Below, one piece after another: positions 12,510 to 23,790 of a stretch of 64,000 bases of DNA; position 1 is the stretch's first letter; the number at the start of each line of letters is the position of its first letter. The notes under the pieces were generated by a model, which saw nothing but the letters and a program-made list of their open reading frames with translations, ran no database searches and had not been told where the DNA came from. Source of the stretch: Protopterus annectens (Eukaryota > Chordata > Ceratodontiformes > Protopteridae); NCBI RefSeq assembly GCF_019279795.1, contig NC_056729.1, positions 1,861,345,555 through 1,861,409,554 on the forward strand, written 5' to 3'. A program made the position numbers and the translations under genes.

Positions 12510-13626
12510 AGTCACTGGTCTCAGTGAAGCTTTTCTGTAGGATGTCTACATCACATGGGGAGTTAATAGTGGCTCCTAGGTTGCAGTCATCTGCGAACTT
12601 GGTCAGCCAGAGTCCCTCCATGTTGGCCTGGACTTCTGAGAAGTAGATGCCAAACAGGAGAGGACCCAGGACCGATCCCTGTGGGACTCCACTCGTAACT
12701 GGTCAGCAGTCTGACTTGGAGTCTGCTACTTTCACACTGTGGGTTCTATCTGTGAGCCAATTTGCAACCCACCTAGTGATATAGGGGTTGATGCCTAGTT
12801 TGGTGAGGTTATCAATAATTCCTGAGTGGGGAGTGGTATCAAAGGCCTTGGCCAGATTGAGGTAGGCTGTATGAACTGCCTTGCCCTCATCCACAGCTCT
12901 GGTGACTGACTCAAAGAAGTCAACCAGGTTGAGCAGGCATGATCTACCTTTCACAAAACCAAACTGTCTGGGATCTAGAGTTTGGAGATTCCCTATATCC
13001 TTGTTAATTAGGTCCATGATGATGCGCTCCATAACCTTACATATCAGACTTGTCAGGCTAATGGGGCAATAATTACCAGGGTCTGTAGTCACTCCCCCTT
13101 TATGGAGAGGGATGACTGTAGCAGTGCACCATTTGGTAGGGGCAAAGCCTGAAGTGAGGCTATGATTGAACAAGGCACACAGATGTGGTGCCATTTCACT
13201 TTGTAGTTCATGTAGAACACATCCAGGGATATTGTCTGGTCTCATGGAAGCTGTATTCTTGGCCTTGGACAATGCAGCTTTAACCTGTGCTGCAGTAATG
13301 CTGGGTGCCTGGCATTCCTCTGGTATTGTTATTGGTCCTTTGGGGGGGGGGAGAGGGATAAAGTTGGCACTGAATCTGTCGGCCAGTATGTTGGCAATAT
13401 CTGTTGGCTCTGTATAGGAGGTACCATTGTGCAGTAACTCAGAGGAAATCTGGGTATTGCCATGGAGATTCTTGATATAACTATAGAAGGTGTTGTGTTT
13501 GTTTTTAGTGTCTGCCGCAATTCTCCCTTCATATCTGGCTTTAGAGGTTTTGATGAGGGATCTCAACTTTTTGTTGAGGCTAATAAGGGAGTTTTTCCAG
13601 TCTTGGGACTTCACCTTTTTCTGCAA
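12510..13626 (-). pseudogene. CR1/L2-like LINE reverse transcriptase
   Basis: A 307-codon open frame (12,703-13,626) carries in order 'FYSYIKNLHGN', 'MRPDNIPGCVLHEL', 'GNYCPISLTSLICKVMER', 'FGFVKGRSCLLNLVDFFE', 'YLNLAKAFDTTPHSGI' and 'RWVANWLTDRTHSVKV'. The LxLAKAFD block is RT motif A. After an in-frame stop, the next ~190 bases code for a 'SVLGPLLFGI' block and the catalytic FADD box. A wild-type length RT of this family is therefore nearly whole but interrupted. Confidence 0.82.
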
Positions 13627-14395
13627 TAATTTCTTCTTTCTATTGTAGAGTTTATTAATGGCAGGGGACCACCAGATTGTCTTCCTTTTTGTGGAGGAGT
13701 GTCTTGGTTCTGTTGGGTATGGCTAGTTCCATGCATTTATGTACGTGTTCGTACAGTGCATTGGTGTATGATTCAGCAGTCATGCATCTATTTTCCATTG
13801 ACATGGGTGTCGTGAAGTTTTTAGAAGCCCAAAGTCAGCTTTGGAGAGGTTTTTCATGGTGGTTACCTTTGCTGGGGATGTGGGTGAGATGTGGATTTCC
13901 ATGGTGATTCGTTTGTGGTTGGATCTAACCAGGGAGGAATTGACTGTTGGTGTAGAGCAACGGTTGCCCATGTTATTGATAGCCAGGTCAAGGATGTTGC
14001 TTCCTCTAGTGGGGGAAAGAATGAGCTGGTCCAAGGCATTGGAAATGATGAATTCCAGGAAGTGTTGGGCCAGTGTATTGGTGCATGAGTAGTTTTCCCA
14101 GTTGAGGGAGGAGTAGTTAGTCACCTACTATGAGAGTGATGGGTTAAGGCCAAGGCAGAATAGCAGCGGTGACAGAGAGTCGCCCTTTAATATCCCCCTT
14201 TGAATTTTTATCCCTGGGATAATATGTCCTTTATCATGGTTTATTGCAAAGTGGTCTGCCACTGTTTCATGGTCACTGTAACATAGTCAATCAGTGTTGA
14301 GTGTATCTTACACATTTTTAAGCAGTCTTTGATCCATGAATGTGGGATACTATCAGATGCTTTTTTGCAGTCAGTCCATGCCATACTTGGTGATT

Positions 14396-15399
14396 ACAAG
14401 CAATTGTATCAAAAGCTAGTTGACTCCAGCACAGATATAGAGGTCATTGGATGCCACCTGGACTTAGTCAAATTCCCACAATCCAGAGTTCTATTTCTGC
14501 ATCAGATGGCTTCAGATGTTCATTACTGCAGTCCTTCAGCAAGACTTATTATTTGGCTTCAGGGATGAATGGCTGTTTTGCTCACATTTACCCTTGAGAA
14601 GACTTTTCATGAGTCTTCCAGTGAACACTTTTAGTTTAGTAGTCCTTGATGTCTCACCCCATTCATGCACCAGTACGTCTCATGCCAATATGCAGAAAAC
14701 AAATCAGTTGGTGAGTGACTTCACACAGTGTCATGGGGTTGAGCATTCACCCTGCCATCCCCACTAGCCACCATAACCATGGATACTTCTCTTTTGGGAA
14801 TGGGGGGCATTTTGAGGTGAATATAGCTCAAAGTTCTTGGTCGTTTATGTTAGTATTCACATTGTTGTCTTGAAGATGAGGGCAGTCCTCTTAGAGGTGC
14901 AGGCAGTTCAGGGCTCTATCCTCAATGGTGTGATTTCCATCCAGAAGGGCAACATGAAAGTAGTCTGGTATAGCAACAAACAGGGTGGAACTTGTTCATA
15001 TCCATTGTGTTGGGAAGCCATGAAAGTGTAGTTGCAGGCAATGTCTTCCTGACTCTTTATAGTCACAGTGCACATCCTAGGGATTTCCAGTGTTCTGAAG
15101 GACAAATTACGCAGGTCCATTCACCTGCCCACAGTGGTCCCTCGGTCAGTAACAACGTTCGTTTTCAGTTGCTGGGGTGAACCTTGCTGCAGTCGTTTTG
15201 CTTCTTATCTAAACAACAAATGCTGCAGTTACTTTGCCCTGATTCCTCCATAGTGACAGTACCCAGGGATAGAGTTCCACCTGTCCCTCTTTGCACAGGA
15301 CAGTCCCTTTTTGGGCAGAAAAAAAAAATAAAAATGGCAAATGTGCTGAGATTAGGGAAAAAAAATGCCTTTCTTTTTAATAGTTGCATGAAACGGTGA
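14396..15399 (+). mobile_element. Old DIRS copy C: RT end and RNase H
   Basis: The sequence resumes after the LINE with 'VIGCHLDLVKFPQSR' (compare 'FIGAELDTVNARIRLPQSR' in A). It continues through a degraded 'TMDTSLLGMGG' RNase H start near 14,780, 'KVVWYSNKQGGTCSYPLCWEAM' near 14,960 and a 'SRFASYLNNKCCSYFALIP' block near 15,200. Element B interrupts it at 15,400. Many breaks. Confidence 0.72.
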
Positions 15400-15560
15400 A
15401 TGTTAAGTTGTCTATCTCGCCTTCATTCTTGCTGGATGGGTTCGGAGCCGACCTCAGCTCCGACTCGGCCACTCTAAAAGCTCAAGAGTTGGTTCCACCG
15501 GCTCAAGGCTCCCCTTATATCCCACAATGCTAGGCGTGAGTTACCTCAGATCTCGTTTGC
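15400..15560 (+). repeat. Left inverted terminal repeat of element B
   Basis: Starts atgttaagttgtctatctcg and matches 26,040-26,200 on the other strand through 'ctccccttatatcccacaa' and 'gttacctcagatctcgttt'. Contains ttcggagccgac and agctccgac motif copies. Confidence 0.9.
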
Positions 15561-15914
15561 CGCTACAGCGATCGAGGTGTTGTATTTCTACCGGCTCAGG
15601 TCAGTGGTTTAATCTGTCGAGTTAAACTAGTTTAAATCCCCTTTATTTAGTTAAATTTTTCATATTTCCCTTAGTTTAGGGTATTTCATCCCTTTCTTCC
15701 CCTTTTTCAAACTTTTTTTCCCTCAAGAACTTTAAAGTTGTTCCTTTATGTCTTCGGCCCTTCTATCCCTAGTGGAGTGTTTGTGTAGTGTAGGGATATT
15801 TACTTTATTTTCACTAACTAAATAATTATTAGTATAATTTAGTTAATTTCCTTTTAGTGTAATCAGTGTGTGTGTGTGTTTTTTGTGTGTGGTTACACTT
15901 AGGTCCTTGATAAT

Positions 15915-17281
15915 GTCCAAGGATTCAAAGGTTCAGAGCCAAGAAGTGTGACTCGTGCTGTCAGAAAATGTCACTGACAGACGGTCACACTTCTTGTGTT
16001 TACTGCCTGGGACCTTTGCAGATGCAGGACTCTTGTGCTGTTTGCCATGGCTTGCAGCCCCAGAGTCCTGCAGGAAAGAAAATAAACTTATCTTGAGAGG
16101 TTTACTCAAGCCTGAGGATTCCCTTACTGTTTCTTCGAAAACCCTCTAAGTTTCTAGGTCCTCGGCTCCAGCTACTGAGTCGAGGCCTAAAGCTCGAACC
16201 TCCTTCTACATCAGCTCCGGCTGGAGCCGGCGAGTCTCAGACTGCAGTTTCAGTGGTTTCTCGGCTCCGGCTGGAGCCGAGGTATTGAAATTCCTGTGTC
16301 GGCACCGACTAAACCATCGGAGCCGACATCTAGAAAGAGGTCCAGGTCACCTTCCCTTGGCTCCGTTCATTCGGCTCCATGTTCTCCCTTGCTGTCTGAA
16401 CGGAGCCATAGATCTCACTCCTCTAGGTCATCGAGGCTGGACCATGACCTTCAGAGGGTAGTGAGTTGACTTCTTAAGTCCGAGGCACTGGCCCAAATGC
16501 TTCAGAGCCCGACTCATCAGTCGATGCCTGACCCTGTTCCTCATTATGTTCCTCCTCCGACTCAGTTGAGTTCGAGCCGGGCTTTGAACCGAGACTGTGG
16601 TAGCGTGGGGCCGATACAAATGTCTTCGGCTCCGTCGTCAGCTCCGATTTCTTCCTTGGAAGAATCTCGGTGCCGGACTTCCCTCGTCGGCTCCAAGGGG
16701 GTGAGTGGCATTGGACCCTTGTCCGACCCTGCTCTCCCACTCGGTGCTTCGGCGCTGGTGAGTTCGGCTCCGACATCGGCCTCGGAGCCATCACTGTCGG
16801 TGCCGAGGGAGGTTCTCAGCTTCTCGGAGCGGGGACCTCTGGCTCTGCCTGACAGGGGTGCGTTCGAGGTCATGCGGAGTGTGTTGGAACCTGGTTCAAC
16901 TCCACAGTCGGCTCCGTCCGTGCCTCCCTCTTCGGTGCCTCAGGTGAAGTCTACTCACTCCCTCATGCCGGACCGCACGGAGCCAACTCCTCAAGAACCC
17001 TGTGGGGATCTCATCCTTCTTCGAGGCCTCCTGAATTGGCAGAAGAGCCCCTTGGAAGAGAAAGTGTAAGAGGAAACACATAGACTCACCTGAGTCTGTC
17101 ACCTCTGACACAGATTTAGAGGATTCGAGGTTCCCTGCCTCTTCTGTAGATGTCTCCTTTGCAGACATTCTAGAAATCCTCAAACAGAGGAAATTGGCCA
17201 GCCCTCAACCCTTCAGAGGATGAATCTGTGTATCTTGAGGCGCTTGGCTCTTCCACCTCCTGGTGCTACCTGATTTGGGGC
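15915..17281 (+). pseudogene. gag-like region of DIRS element B
   Basis: A Cys-rich head near 15,945-16,050 is followed by a Ser/Pro-rich stretch extremely dense in TCGGCTCCG-type motifs (about 16,160-16,930). The 'KRKHIDSPESVTSDTDLEDS' block lies near 17,070-17,130 and an 'ADILEILKQRK' block near 17,160, both paralleling gag of A. The sequence then stops matching DIRS abruptly at about 17,281. It is a fossil with a few breaks. Confidence 0.75.
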
Positions 17282-17546
17282 CCTTTTCCAATAACCTTAC
17301 ATATCAGACTTGTCAGGCTAATGGGGCAATAATTACCAGGGTCTGTAGTCACTCCCCCTTTATGGAGAGGGATGACTGTAGCAGTGCACCATTTGGTAGG
17401 GGCAAAGCCTGAAGTGAGGCTATGATTGAACAAGGCACACAGATGTGGTGCTATTTCACTTTGTAGTTCATGTAGAACACATCCAGGGATATTGTCTGGT
17501 CTCATGGAAGCTGTATTCTTGGCCTTGGACAATGCAGCTTTAACCT
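17282..17546 (-). mobile_element. CR1/L2-like LINE fragment, third copy of an RT segment
   Basis: About 265 bases essentially identical to 13,033-13,296 (only isolated differences seen, e.g. gctatttc for gccatttc). They cover the RT segment from 'KAKNTASMRPDNIPG' to 'NYCPISLTSLICKV'. The fragment has no poly-A or LINE 3' end, so it did not arrive as an ordinary LINE insertion. It looks like a piece of the neighbouring locus moved or mis-joined here. Confidence 0.9.
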
Positions 17547-20227
17547 TTCTTTACCAGAAAGGCTCATCCAGACTCTGCTACACTTTGCTGTGAAGGAAAG
17601 GTTAGTTTGCTTATATTTTTGTATCTGTATTGCCATATTTTGAATACTGTAGTTTGTTTTCACCTTCTGTTTTGCTCACTGTTTAACATTAAAACTTCAA
17701 AGGACAGTCTTGTTCTGAGTCAGGCAGAAATTTTTCCACCTATTTAAGTGTCTGTTAAATACCACTGCTTCAGTTGGTTTTGTTAACTGACCATATACTC
17801 ATTTCTCTCTCTTACTCTTAGTGAGTAATCACAATCATCTTTTGAATCCCCCATTATTTAAATTATTGGCCACTCAGTATTTCATAGACATACAAAAGTG
17901 ACCTTTCAATCCATCTTCTGTTTTAATATTCCCACAAACCTTAACTTTTAAATGGTAAAACGTCATTTACTCATCTCAGTGCACACTGCAGAGTGCATTT
18001 TTTCAATCTTCCTTTAAGCACCCTGGAGACTTCTCTTACCTCTGGAAAGATGAAGCAAATCACAAACCTGAACTCTCCTTTTTAAGAGAAATTAATAGTA
18101 GGCACAAACAGCCAAATTGAAATCCTCTAGGCAGCCTGTATTTTACAAGAAGGCCCCAACAGGCATGTCCAAGGGTCGCTTGTGATTCTCCTGTCCACCT
18201 GGTGAACTGGGCATACTGGGGCAATGCAGCAATTGCCTCTGCACAGACAACCTCTTCCACCCACATACAACCTGTAATCAAAACCAAAATGGAAGAAAGT
18301 CTCCCACCCAAGATTGTGCTAAACAGTCAAGAGGAGAAGGTTAACACCCAATCACTCAAGCAAACAAGCCCTTTAAACCACCAACACCATTGCACCTATC
18401 CACATATCAGAGGCCCAACTGAACCTCCCAAGCAAAAAGACCTCTGAAGCTGACCAAACCACCAATCACAACCAATGTGTCACATAGTCACAATCCAGTG
18501 TGTCCCCAGAACACCCCAAAAGACATTACCTAACACTTAGTCTAGGTGACTCTATAGTGGCACTGATGCCCTACCAGGTTGAATAAGGAAAATCAGAGTC
18601 TGGGTCAGGATCCTAAGAGACCAGTACTCAAACAAGTAAAATTGACTTGTATGTCATTTGGATGTACTTAGTACCTCCTCTCTGAAAAGAGACTGGAAGG
18701 CTTGATATGTCCCGAGTTCCCAGCCCTGTCATACCTTGCAGAATGAACCCAATAAAGGTAAAATGATTATTCAAAATTGTAGTTTATGTTATTCAAGGCC
18801 AGATCTTCTGCCGGGATGCATATGACACCTGCTTTGCCAAATTCTGATGTCCCTGATTAGGTTCTGTAAGGCTGCCCTATACTTTGGAACTTCAGGACAA
18901 CCCACTCGTACAAATCAAAATTAATTGCTCTCTGTAGAAGCAACCTAAATCATTGAGGATCCTAAAATGGAATCTTTGTGAACTACCTGTTCAAGCTCGA
19001 CCCTGATACAGGTCACTTAACATTTTCGCACCAAGGAACCAAAGGTGAGGTCAAATTCACCAAGATATTCACACCCCAGTGCAACAGTTTGAAATTTCCA
19101 TCATAACATTACTGCAATAAATTGAGCTAAGATCCCCACCTTCCAATTTACAACCTTTTAATCAAATTTAATAGACCAAAACCAATTGTATTTTAACACC
19201 CTGCCATAATGGAAACTCTCTGTCCAAATTACTTTCTTGAATTCTTTCACTGGATCAACTAATCCTAGCTCCGGCTCCAATATAGACTTCTACCTGTCAT
19301 GTCCTACCTTTACTCTTGTTGCCATATTTCTTTACACCGACCTCTTCCAAGACTTCTGCTATAAGCAGAAGTACAATTATCCCCATGAACTTCAGGTTGG
19401 TTGATCAAAATGGGCCATCCCAGTCATAATCATTAGGACCTATCCCTTTCCAAAAGGGGTATTTGGTTCATGTTTTTAAATCTTTTAGAAAAGCTTCCTT
19501 TTTTAAACCTATATAGTTAGAAGGTAAAACAAAGGCATGTGATTTTACAAAAGCTAAATGATCCATTCAATGCTTTCATTTTGGCTCCACGTTTTGAATC
19601 CAACAAAACGACTCCAAACCATCGGCGTTAAAAGTCCAGTCCTACCTTCTCAAAGGACTTTTCAAATTAAAATTGAACGATTAGTCTCATCCAGGTTCGG
19701 TGGACCAACTTAGAGATTTTGATGCTTTCCAAGCACGTGGAAAAAAAGCTTAAGCCACTACAGTGAACCCCTTTTCTCCAAACAGTTGTCAGCGCACAAG
19801 GGGTATTGGTATTTTAGGAACAATCCTGGCTTCAGAAGCCCCAACGCTTTAAGCAGTTCCGGTTTCCAGGGAGGTGTCTGTCACCCGCTGCATGTGCTCA
19901 GCAGGAACGCTCGAAAATCGCCACACCCACCGTGCCAGAGGTTCTCAATAAAAGGATTTTGCTTCCCCACAAAGTGTGCTTAGCAAAGGAGTTAAACCCC
20001 TAACTACACAAAAAAAGGGCCCCCTTTAACCCCACTACCCCTCAGGAAGATACTAATCTAGATCCCTTAACTTCTCCAAGCAACAACCTTGAAGTGGACA
20101 TCCAAACAAAACCAATCAAACCAATGTGTTCATCTGATGCAAACTTGACCACCCAGAAGCCCCTGAAGCAAACATGTATTGAACAATTAGTCTAGTCTTT
20201 AGCCGTGCCCTACCTTGACGTTGGGAT
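17547..20227. other. Unassigned 2.7-kb segment inside element B
   Basis: No long open frame, no recognised domain and no clear terminal repeats. It is AT-rich with many short homopolymers. Some stretches (e.g. 'ccttctcaaaggacttttc' near 19,650 and 'gttccggtttccagggagg' near 19,855) faintly recall the gag end of old DIRS copies, but not well enough to assign. Confidence 0.6.
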
Positions 20228-21475
20228 TTTACATTTCTGCCTGCAATCCGAATTTTATAACGTGTCTCTGTATGAAAACAAGTCATTTTGTTTCTGACAA
20301 TGCTATTTTGTCTTTTTCGTGGACCACTATCTCCACTTTTCTAGCATCTGTCTTTTAAACTGTGGGTAAGGGTGGCCCGTGATGTAGACTTTTTTCTTGA
20401 TGCTTGTACCATGTTTCCAGTGTTTTCCACATTCAGTACATAATATTGACAATCCCCAGTGCAACAGTCTTGCACATTATAGCCCTTTCAGTATCTCCTT
20501 CTGCCATTAGTATGTTGCAGCCAGCAAGAGATGTGCAACTGTTTCCAATTCTGTTTTCAAACCTACTTGTCTGGTTTTCCCACCTCAATAGACTTTATAA
20601 ACCAATGGATGAACCACCTCTGGCACAATATAACCATTCATCTTTGATTGAATTCACTCTCCTAAATTCTTTGATCTTGAAACATGAGGTTCTTCAGAAG
20701 TTTTCTGTACTTGCAACTAAATTTATGCATTTTCCACTTTTGCCTTCTCATCTGGTCTTCACCTTTATCTTTCTTTTGGGCACATTCAGTGCTCGATTTA
20801 TCTACTTCTGGTTTATTTCCTTCCTGCTGACATAATGAGCTTCTGCTAGATTAAGCAGAAGTCTCTGAAATTCTCCCAGTTCAAAACATTAGGTTTGGCT
20901 TGAGTCCAAATATGTGTGCAGTCCCACGTTCACTACATGTAATCATTCAGGGAGGCCTATCCCTCCTTCAGAGTGGGGATTATAATCTTGGTATGCACTG
21001 ATTTTTGTAAATCATTTGTGAGCAAACATCCTCGTTTTCCTGTCTAATCTATAAGATGTTTTGGGCAGCGTCACTCCAAAACTGTAGTTAGGACAGAAGG
21101 GCAAATTGGTTTATAGCTTGAATTATTCCTACATGTCAACCCTTTTTTAGATTAATTTAAGTCTTCTGAATTATTCCTACTAATTTTATTCAGATTATCT
21201 TTTGTTGGTGATCCTTTATCAATTCCCAATATTTAACACTCTCTTGCTCAAGTTCTTTGATATCAATTTTCCCCAAACTGATGTTTCCTTGGTGCTGCAG
21301 TTTTCCTGTTTACAGGTTGCTTTTGCTCATTTATCAAGCCAAATACATCTATATTGAAAGGTTTGACAAGTAATTCTTTCATTCCATCATTTGATGAGCT
21401 GTGCAGTTTTTAAATCATCGACAAACGAAGATAAGCTTCACTTTTTTTTTAAGTGACAAAGTCTAACCCTACGAA
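20228..21475 (-). mobile_element. Restriction-like-endonuclease LINE, deletion-rich copy
   Basis: Matches 10,224-11,640. The CCHC zinc-knuckle region (20,520-20,580) and the 'RLYIPHSEGGIG' region (about 20,960) are recognisable, but dense small deletions destroy every frame. This is the most deletion-rich part of the duplicate block. The extreme C-terminal ~185 bases present in the first copy are missing. Confidence 0.8.
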
Positions 21476-23790
21476 TAGGTATGTACTAGGCTAATGGCCC
21501 TGGACCTTAGAAGCCTAGCCCATAGAAGTGCCCTGGCATCGTGCTGCCAACATTAGTTCCCAGTGCCTCTGTCAAATAGAACCACTGGAGTGATCCCCAG
21601 GATGAACTTTCTATTTCCCATCCACTCATCAAGATTTCTCTTGAAGAGGGCCAATGAGGTACTCTGCTTGACATGTATGAAATACTATTCTAGAGCATGA
21701 GTAGTCTCTGGGTTATGAACCTGTCCCTCCAGCATGTTCTGTTAATTATGGTAATGAGGTTGAGGTCTCTGGAGCTTGTGGTGTGGAGGGATTGGAATTT
21801 CTTTAGATGTAACACTTCTAACAGAGGTGGTCAGACATGGCTTTGTAAGTTAACCAGAGATCGCCTCTTAGTAACATATGAGAGAGAATAGCTGGAGTTT
21901 TTGAGTCTGTCCGCTAGGACATGTGTTTATGGCCTAGGAACATCTTTGTGAGGTACTTTTGTGGCCTCTCTGGCTGTTGCAGGTGTCTAGTGAGGTACAT
22001 GCCAAGTGGGGCATTATACTCTGACTGGTCTAATGAGGGAAGAGTAGAAAGAAATGATGACCTCTTTCTTTTTGGATGCAAAACTCTTGGTAATAAGATG
22101 TGCCACATAGAAGGATTTTCTGACCACAGCGGCAATGTGGTGGTCGAAGGAGAGGTTGCTGTCAACCTGTGTCCCCAGATCTCTTATAATGCCTTCAGTG
22201 TTCAATGGCCCCATTGATGTGGTAATTAGTGGAACTGAGTTTTTCCCAAAGAGGCTGACACATTTTTGGCATTAAGCTTAAGGCCATGGTTTTGACTAGT
22301 CACTGGTCTCAGTGAAGCTTTTCTGTAGGATGTCTACATCACATGGGGAGTTAAAGGGTTAGGTTGTCACACACCTGTCTGCCGGTCCAGCCATTTGCCC
22401 TCCCCTTCTGGAATCTAGATAAACTTACTAAGTGGGCTAATCCCTGTGTCCCCGAATGGGTTGCAAAGGTCTTACTTGGACCCACTGTAAACGTAGCGAC
22501 TCAAAATCTGAGCCAATTTGCAACACCTAGTGTATAGGGGTTGAGCCTGTTTGGTTGTTATCAAACTTCTCTGAAGTGGAGGTCAACACTAAGGGATTGG
22601 AAACAAAGTTTGCAGATGCTTGCAAACTGGGAGCCATTATTAAACTCCCAAAAAATGTGGATACTTCAGCAGGGCCTTTCAGAAACAATGCTTGGTCCAG
22701 AGCTTGGGCTCACCTAATAAAATGTATTGTTAATTTAGGCATGATGAGCGCCCAAACCTTACATATCAGACTTGTCAGGCTAAGGGCAAAATACCAGGGT
22801 CTGTAGTCACTCCCCCTTTATGGAGAGGGATGACTGTAGCAGTGCACCATTTGGTAGGGGCAAAGCCTGAAGTGAGGCTATGATTGAACAAGGCACACAG
22901 ATGTGGTGCCATTTCACTTTGTAGTTCATGTAGAACACATCCAGGGATATTGTCTGGTCTCATGGAAGCTGTATTCTTTGCCTTGGACAATGCAGCTTTA
23001 ACCTGTGCTGCAGTAATGCTGGGTGCCTGGCATTCCTCCGGTATTGTTATTGGTCCTTTGGGGGGGGGGTAAAGTTGGCACTGAATCTGTCGGCCAGTAT
23101 GTTGGCAATATCTGTTGGCTCTGTATAGGAGGTACCACTGTGCAGTAACTCAGAGGAAATCTGGGTATTGCCATGGAGATTCTTGATATAACTATAGAAG
23201 GTGTTGTGTTTGTTTTTAGTGTCTGCCGCAATTTTCCCTTCATATCTGGCTTTAGAGGTTTTTATGAGGGATCTCAACTTTTTGTTGAGGCTAATAAGGG
23301 AGTTTTTCCAGTCTTGGGACTCACTTTTCTGCAATAATTCTTCTTCTATTGTAGAGTTTATTAATGGCAGGGGACCACCAGATTGTCTTCCTTTTGTGGA
23401 GGAGTATCTTGGTTCTGTTGGTATGGCTAGTTCCATGCATTTATGTACTTCACAGTGCATTGTGTATGATTCAGCAGTCATGCATCTATTTTCCATTGAC
23501 ATGGGTGTGAAGTTTTAGAAGCCCAAAGTCAGCTTTGGAGAGGTTTTTCATGGTGTTACTTGCTGGATGTGGGTGAGATGTGGATTTCCATGGTGATTGT
23601 TTGTGGTTGGATCTAACCAGGAGGAATTGACTGTTGTGTAGAGCAATTGCCCATGTTATTGATAGCCAGGTCAAGGATGTTGCTTTCTAGTGAAAGAATG
23701 AGCTGGTCCAAGGCATTGGAAATGATGAATTCCAGGAAGTGTTCCAGTGTATTGGTGCATGAGTAGTTTTCCCAGTTGAGGGAGTAGTTA
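21476..23790 (-). mobile_element. CR1/L2-like LINE, second copy
   Basis: Matches 11,668-14,118 on the same strand. The C-terminal block (21,914-22,217), RT (22,755-23,500) and endonuclease end (23,500-23,790) are present. RT motif A and the catalytic palm box lie in, or next to, the scrambled part and are lost. Many small deletions interrupt the reading frames. Confidence 0.85.
22355..22754. other. Scrambled junction region within the duplicate, with an inverted LINE piece
   Basis: Here the duplicate departs from the first copy. 22,355-22,510 is unassigned. 22,511-22,565 matches 12,750-12,812. 22,566-22,690 is plus-strand CR1-like RT ('EVEVNTKGLETKFADACKLGAI', the palm box region), opposite to its surroundings. 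22,690-22,754 is unassigned; the order then resumes at the equivalent of 13,033. That is the same point at which the third copy at 17,282 begins. Confidence 0.75.

Larger units (their letters stand above)
11668..14118 (-). mobile_element. CR1/L2-like LINE, 5'-truncated
   Basis: Minus-strand LINE inserted into the restriction-like-endonuclease LINE. The 5' end (14,118) falls within an APE-type endonuclease: 'NYSSLNWENY', 'LDQLILSPTRGSNILDLAI' near 13,960-14,120. RT follows (12,510-13,626) and then the C-terminal region (11,750-12,370). The 3' untranslated tail near 11,670-11,750 (ctaggcttgtaaaggctcc on the minus strand) resembles the tails of the LINEs at 44 and 60 kb. Similar bases tagtcacct at 11,659 and 14,121 may be its target duplication. 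It has a few stops and frameshifts. Confidence 0.82.
10026..14395 (-). mobile_element. LINE of the restriction-like-endonuclease type
   Basis: Minus-strand LINE inserted in the RT region of DIRS copy C. From 5' to 3' it shows RT fingers and palm near 14,390-14,130 ('HSWIKDCLKMCKIHSTLID', 'KGDSLSPLLF'-like), a gap filled by a CR1-like LINE, 'DDLKLHSSSNEE' near 11,600, 'FGLDK' near 11,500, and a 'RLYIPHSEGGIGL' block near 11,080. Then comes a C-terminal zinc knuckle, C-x2-C-x7-H-x4-C, near 10,580-10,620, and a conserved tail near 10,050-10,150. The knuckle downstream of RT is typical of R2/R4-like LINEs, which use a restriction-like endonuclease. It has several stops and frameshifts and is 5'-truncated. 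Family level is inferred from motifs only. Confidence 0.75.

Noticed and set aside
18202-18447. Short open frame in the unassigned segment as a gene
   Set aside because: 82 codons, no recognisable motif and no conserved neighbour; expected by chance at this length.
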